From Anisus vortex (lineage: Eukaryota; Mollusca; Gastropoda; Planorbidae), in assembly GCA_949126835.1 (NCBI GenBank), contig OX421500.1, forward strand, positions 30,173,991 through 30,237,990: a stretch of DNA of 64,000 nucleotides, written 5' to 3'. A model generated the notes under the pieces. It did not search any database, was not told where the DNA came from, and saw nothing but the letters and a program-made list of their open reading frames with translations. The translations under genes were made by a program, and so were the position numbers. This document shows, in pieces, positions 59,828 to 64,000 of the stretch (position 1 is the stretch's first letter; every line of letters begins with the position of its first letter).

Positions 59828-61090
59828 GGTATCTATATTATATTTCTTCATTTATTATCTTCTTTACTTATCTGTAAATCAAGGCAATTGTTTATTTTGT
59901 TAATAGGTATTTTATTCTTCTATTTAATATAGTTTGTGCTCCTTTTTAATTAGTATTCGTTCGTAATTAGTAGTTATAACGGTTTCTCTGCGATTAATAC
60001 GCCTCCATTTTTCCATAGACATTCTTATTAATTAGAGCGAGTCTTATCGCTACTGTTAAAAAAACTGTCCTTCGCTAGCGAAGTCAGAAATTCAAGCTTG
60101 CACGTCCTGTCTTAAGTAGTCCTTGATTTTATCTTATTTAGAAATCCAGTATGATCACAGGGGTAACCCTAAAAAAAACATAATATGTAATAATCCGTTT
60201 TTTATTAGTCTTGTCATCCATGTGGATTTTGTGTCTACAACAATGTCATGCCAAGATTATTTTCCTTAAATAGTCATTGGGCATTCACGAGGGCTTCGTA
60301 ATTTATGGAGAGTTCGGTTCAATTTCGGAATAATATTCGGCCTTACCTAATATGAACCAGACATCTATAGATCTATAGTACGGCAAGCAACTTCGCTGCC
60401 TATAGAACTCCAGAACAAATAAAACTGGAAATAATTAATGCTTTAAAGACTAAATCTTTTATCATTGATTAGCGTCCTATTTATGGGTACATGTAGAGTA
60501 TTTATAATAATGAATAAAACAATAGGTATGTAGCTTTTACACTTACGTCTACACATATTGAAAAATTTTTTCTTGACGACGTCCATCATTTCGAAGCCAT
60601 AAGTTGTGAACGCTAAGGAGGAGTCTGTGGCCATCCCTTGCAATTCGGAAATGTCAATGTCATTGCCTATGCCAATGGCTATGAAAGTTACGCCTTGAGC
60701 TTTGAGAAGTCTAGCCTCCTCCAGAGCTGAGTGGATGAGTATAACAAGTTAAGTAAATTAAATCATTCGAATGAAGTTAAAAGACCATTCTCCCCCTAAT
60801 CCTCCCTTTCTACTACTTATAACGACCGCTACATGAATATTTTCTACCTTAGATTAGGAATACAGCTGATCAGATTATATAAAAGGAAGCATTAAAATTG
60901 ATAAATTAATGAAAATAAATATACAGAAGCTAGCCATTATACCGTAAAACTATGCACTGTGTATTAAAACTGACCATGCAATCGAATGTTCACATAATAT
61001 GGAGTTGAAGATCAAACCCGATTATATTTAAACCAACAGGGGTGTTTGTAGAGTTTTAAATAATTTATACGTTTTTTATTTTTGTTAGCC

Positions 61091-61200
61091 TAGAGAAGTG
61101 GTCGGCAATCTTTTGCTAATAGTGTGCCAAACTAGGATTGCTAATTCATTCTGCGTGCCAACAGCCTAAAAGTCAACCTGCTCTAGTATATTTAAAAAAA
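61091..61200. mobile_element. Possible hAT element end
   Basis: GAAGTGGTCGGCAATCTTTT followed by GTGCCAAACTAGGATTGC resembles ends of hAT-type elements. No partner end was found. Weak call. Confidence 0.3.
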
Positions 61201-61439
61201 TAATATTTTTATAGAACAATAAATTTAACTCTGTATTAAGACCAATGCCAAAAGCAAAGAAAATATTTATTGCGAAAATCGTTAAAGCGTTTTATATTTA
61301 ATTAAAAATTAACGTATTTGTGGTTATCATCCTTTTTAATTTCATTTATATCAGATACAATATTTTATTTCTTAACTTTCACATGTATGGTCATTTGTGT
61401 CTAACCATTATAATTGGTTGTCAAGTTGAGGATCTAGCA

Positions 61440-62477
61440 CAGTGGTTCCCAACATTATTAATGCCGCGACCCTTTAATACAGCTTCTTACGTTGTGGCGA
61501 CACTAAAGCATAATAGTATTTCCTCGTTACCTTATAACTGTAGTTTGCCAATGTTATGAATTGTAATGCAAATATCTGATATGCAGTATGTATTTCAATT
61601 GATACAAATTGAACATAATTAAAGATTAATGATTAATAGCAAAACAAAATAAAGTGTCTTTATAATAAGGTTATGAAAGATATATTTCTAATTATAGACA
61701 CGCAAAGGATGAGATAGCGTCTTTCTCATCGGATCAGAAATTATCGGCACATTCTTGGCAAGAGCACACTGAAGATCATCTTTCACAACGAGTCAACTTC
61801 TGTATTTAGACTTGATAACTATCAAGCTGGTATATCCTGTTTCACAAAGATGTTTTGTTGGAAGTGGAAGCAGAAGGCGCATCACTGCAAAATAGAATAT
61901 GACTGCAAACATTTGATCCATAATTTTATATTTGGCATTGTAGAGAAATTAGTTCTTGCTGCATCGGTTTTAATTGGTTCAATGAACTTCTATTGTACTG
62001 TCTTAGAAACATCTTCAACTGTGCATGGGCTCCTGTCTAGTGCAGTAGAGGTGGCAGGTAGATTTAAAAAGTAAAAGAAATTTCCAACTGCAAGCTTATG
62101 ATCGGATCGTTGAAATCCATACCGAACAGCATCTATACTAAATTCCAATTTATTCGGGAAGTGTCGTTTCACTACTAAACCTGCTGCTTTCAACAAAGTA
62201 GCTTCTTTTAACAGAGAGCATGCTTTTATCACTGCAACTCTCTATACAATGTGTGACTAGACCGCGTACGTCCATTTATGCGCCAACCCTGTCACTTACA
62301 CCCTGTATTTGCACGGAAATTACGTGATGGGGTTAGCGCAATAATGTCATCACGCTATGGATGTATCTGCATTTGGGCGTGCCCTCCTGGTAAAGGATAG
62401 ATCAGATATCATGCGACCCCTGTTGGACGGACGTTCGACCCCCAAAAGGGTCTCGATCCACAGGTTAGGAAACAATG
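61440..62477. mobile_element. SPIN-like hAT DNA transposon
   Basis: Left end CAGTGGTTCCCAACATTATT then GCCGCGACCC. Right end GACCCCCAAAAGGGTCTCGA then CCACAGGTTAGGAAACAATG. These are the subterminal blocks of SPACE INVADERS-type hAT elements as I remember them. The left 240 bases, including AAATATCTGATATGCAG and AAATTGAACATAATTAAAG, also fit that family. The central 720 bases show no clear transposase. No convincing 8-bp target duplication was seen, so the copy is old or internally rearranged. Confidence 0.75.
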
Positions 62478-64000
62478 AATTATCTCACCTGTCCTGGTGT
62501 TATTATATTTGATCAAATTTTGACTGTTTTGTCCATTAACGTTTTTTTTTTTCATTAGGGGGCGCGACGGAGCATAAACTCCTTGCCCCTCCTTTAGGCC
62601 TTGTAGGCTTGTATTTTGTTATGAGAGCCAGGACTCGGGCGGTGGGGGCTGACCAGACTTCTTAGCCAAAAGCCCGGGAAAAAGACGAGCATGCGAGACA
62701 AACCACATATTTTTTTGCGAAAATAAAAGAAATTAGTGTCAAATGGATAGTAATAATAAAACCTGTGTAGCTTATGTAATGTTTAAAAATATACATACAT
62801 ATCATTCAGTCCTATAATAATTATATGGTTTTGCAATACGTTTTACAATATGATTTTAACAAATGTATAAATTTAAACCCTTTTTTTTCCTATAAAAAAA
62901 GATACATATTAGCGCAAATACATCGGGTTAATTATCTCCCTTTAATTATAAAATATTTAAACATTTTGATTCAATAGTAATGCAAAACAAGTTATGTTTT
63001 GTAATCTAACAAATAAAAATGATTAATTATTTCTTTATGTAATTCCAAAACTATGGAAATTATTACAAGCTTTAATCATTAGAGGATCAAAATAGCTTAC
63101 GTTAAGCGGTTTTAAAGAAAAAATGTCCTGCATTAATTGTTTGTCCATTTAAGGAGTTTATCTTTTAAACATTAATAATTACAGAAATTACGTAATATAG
63201 TACTATTAACTTAGTCTCTAATATATTTTTACAATTAATAATACAAATAAATGTGTTTTAGAATTACTTATATTTGTGTTTAATTAAAGAAGATTTGCAT
63301 ACAAACTCTTATAAATGTAATTAGTCTGTATCAATTAATGAGCGCCTTGTCTTAAATGCTCTTCGTTAATTGTATAATATCGGATAAGTATTTAGTCACT
63401 TCTGAGTGGTCAAGTATAGGTGACCTCTTTGTATGCTTAAAACAGCTTTCATGGGCGACGGGCGAGAAATCTGTTTCCACATGTTTAACAAAAAGCTGAA
63501 AGTAGAAGAGCGAATGTCTGGCACTTGTGAATAGCAGATGACTTTCCTAAGCAGCTTCCTTCCAGATTTTTTATTTTTACCGCAATTGGGCACGTTTGGA
63601 AGCCCATTTTTTAAATGTTTGAAATTCAACTTCATTTTATAATCGTCAATATCCCTCCACTTAAAAAAAAAGTTCCAGATCTATAAAGGTTGAAGTAAGA
63701 TCAAACCAGTTAGTTTTGATATGGTATGAAAAAAGTCCATGAAATTGAAAGCTTTGCCTTTGATTAGAAAACTCCTGTTTGAGTGCTTCGATGCACTTCT
63801 GAAAAAGACCAACTATCAATCTTAATATATGCCTATATTATATAGGGATGTACGTGTAGTTAAATGTTTTGAAATTTATTTAACGGCAAGATATATCCAG
63901 TGTAAATCCATTCCAATGGTCCTTGTAAATGCAAGTACAACTCGCTGAAATGTGTCGCTATGTCATTCAGAAACATCTGCTTCAACTGCTTCAACAGTCA
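62478..64000. other. No assignable gene
   Basis: A short GC-richer block at 62555-62700 and AT-rich sequence. The minus-strand frame at 63396-63635 has scattered Cys and basic residues but no domain that I can name. Confidence 0.4.

Larger units (their letters stand above)
56638..60726 (-). pseudogene. Locus E: last two exons of a gene A paralogue
   Basis: Minus-strand exon 60547-60726 aligns with gene A exon 7377-7559 and keeps the frame with one codon lost. It reads LEEARLLKAQGVTFIAIGIG and FFNMCR, with acceptor CTCAG and donor GTAAGT. The final exon (56638-56645) gives two residues and TAA, followed by ATAAATACATGAAATAAA as in gene A. No earlier vWA exons with the metal site occur between 60727 and the right edge. 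They may lie outside, or this is only a 3' fragment. Its intron holds a solo LTR and a TA tract. Confidence 0.75.

Noticed and set aside
61850..62232. Open frames inside the SPIN-like element as a transposase
   Set aside because: They are short, on both strands, and show no hAT motifs that I recognise.

Overview
The window reads as AT-rich metazoan DNA, most likely from a gastropod mollusc. The evidence is long introns with GT/AG junctions, secreted von Willebrand factor A (vWA) genes, tRNA-derived SINEs, a 2A-bearing CR1-like LINE, Gmr1-like Ty3/gypsy elements and a SPIN-like hAT transposon. SPIN-type elements have been reported from a pond snail, so a freshwater pulmonate is a reasonable guess, but the species cannot be fixed from this sequence. 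No tRNA, rRNA or CRISPR locus was seen. Host genes: five loci of one vWA family lie in the window. Gene A (+, 1649-8477, six exons, 258 aa) and gene C (-, 38968-42343, four exons, 221 aa) can be assembled completely, each with a signal peptide. Gene B (-, 32690-36757) lacks only its first exon and carries a long threonine-rich, mucin-like stalk of 21-bp repeats before its vWA domain. Locus D (+, 49218-49454) is a broken exon copied from gene B. Locus E (-, 56638-60726) holds the last two exons of a gene A paralogue. The shared intron phases (1,1,0,1), a constant 166-nt middle exon and intact metal-binding (MIDAS) residues show that A, B and C came from one ancestor by local duplication. The products should be small secreted matrix or mucus adhesion proteins. 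Mobile DNA fills most of the rest. At 9.99-14.5 kb a CR1-like LINE (PHD finger, endonuclease, reverse transcriptase, with a 2A motif at the front) and a second LINE remnant split a 16-bp minisatellite. At 17.4-31.3 kb two LTR retrotransposons sit head to tail in one (TA)n tract. Both carry gag, protease and integrase, then the start of reverse transcriptase placed after integrase, then the last residues of RNase H; the reverse transcriptase/RNase H core is missing from both, with different breakpoints. Their LTR pairs are nearly identical, so both inserted recently. Two solo LTRs with perfect 5-bp target duplications (54.5-55.9 and 58.45-59.8 kb), a decayed relative of the first LTR (about 51.8-52.8 kb), five SINEs, several LINE 3' fragments (one with an inverted 5' part) and a SPIN-like hAT element (61.4-62.5 kb) complete the picture. 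Duplicated blocks link distant parts of the window: 7.24-8.57 kb is repeated inverted at 56.55-60.87 kb, and 15.5-17.4 kb is repeated directly at 47.05-48.56 kb.
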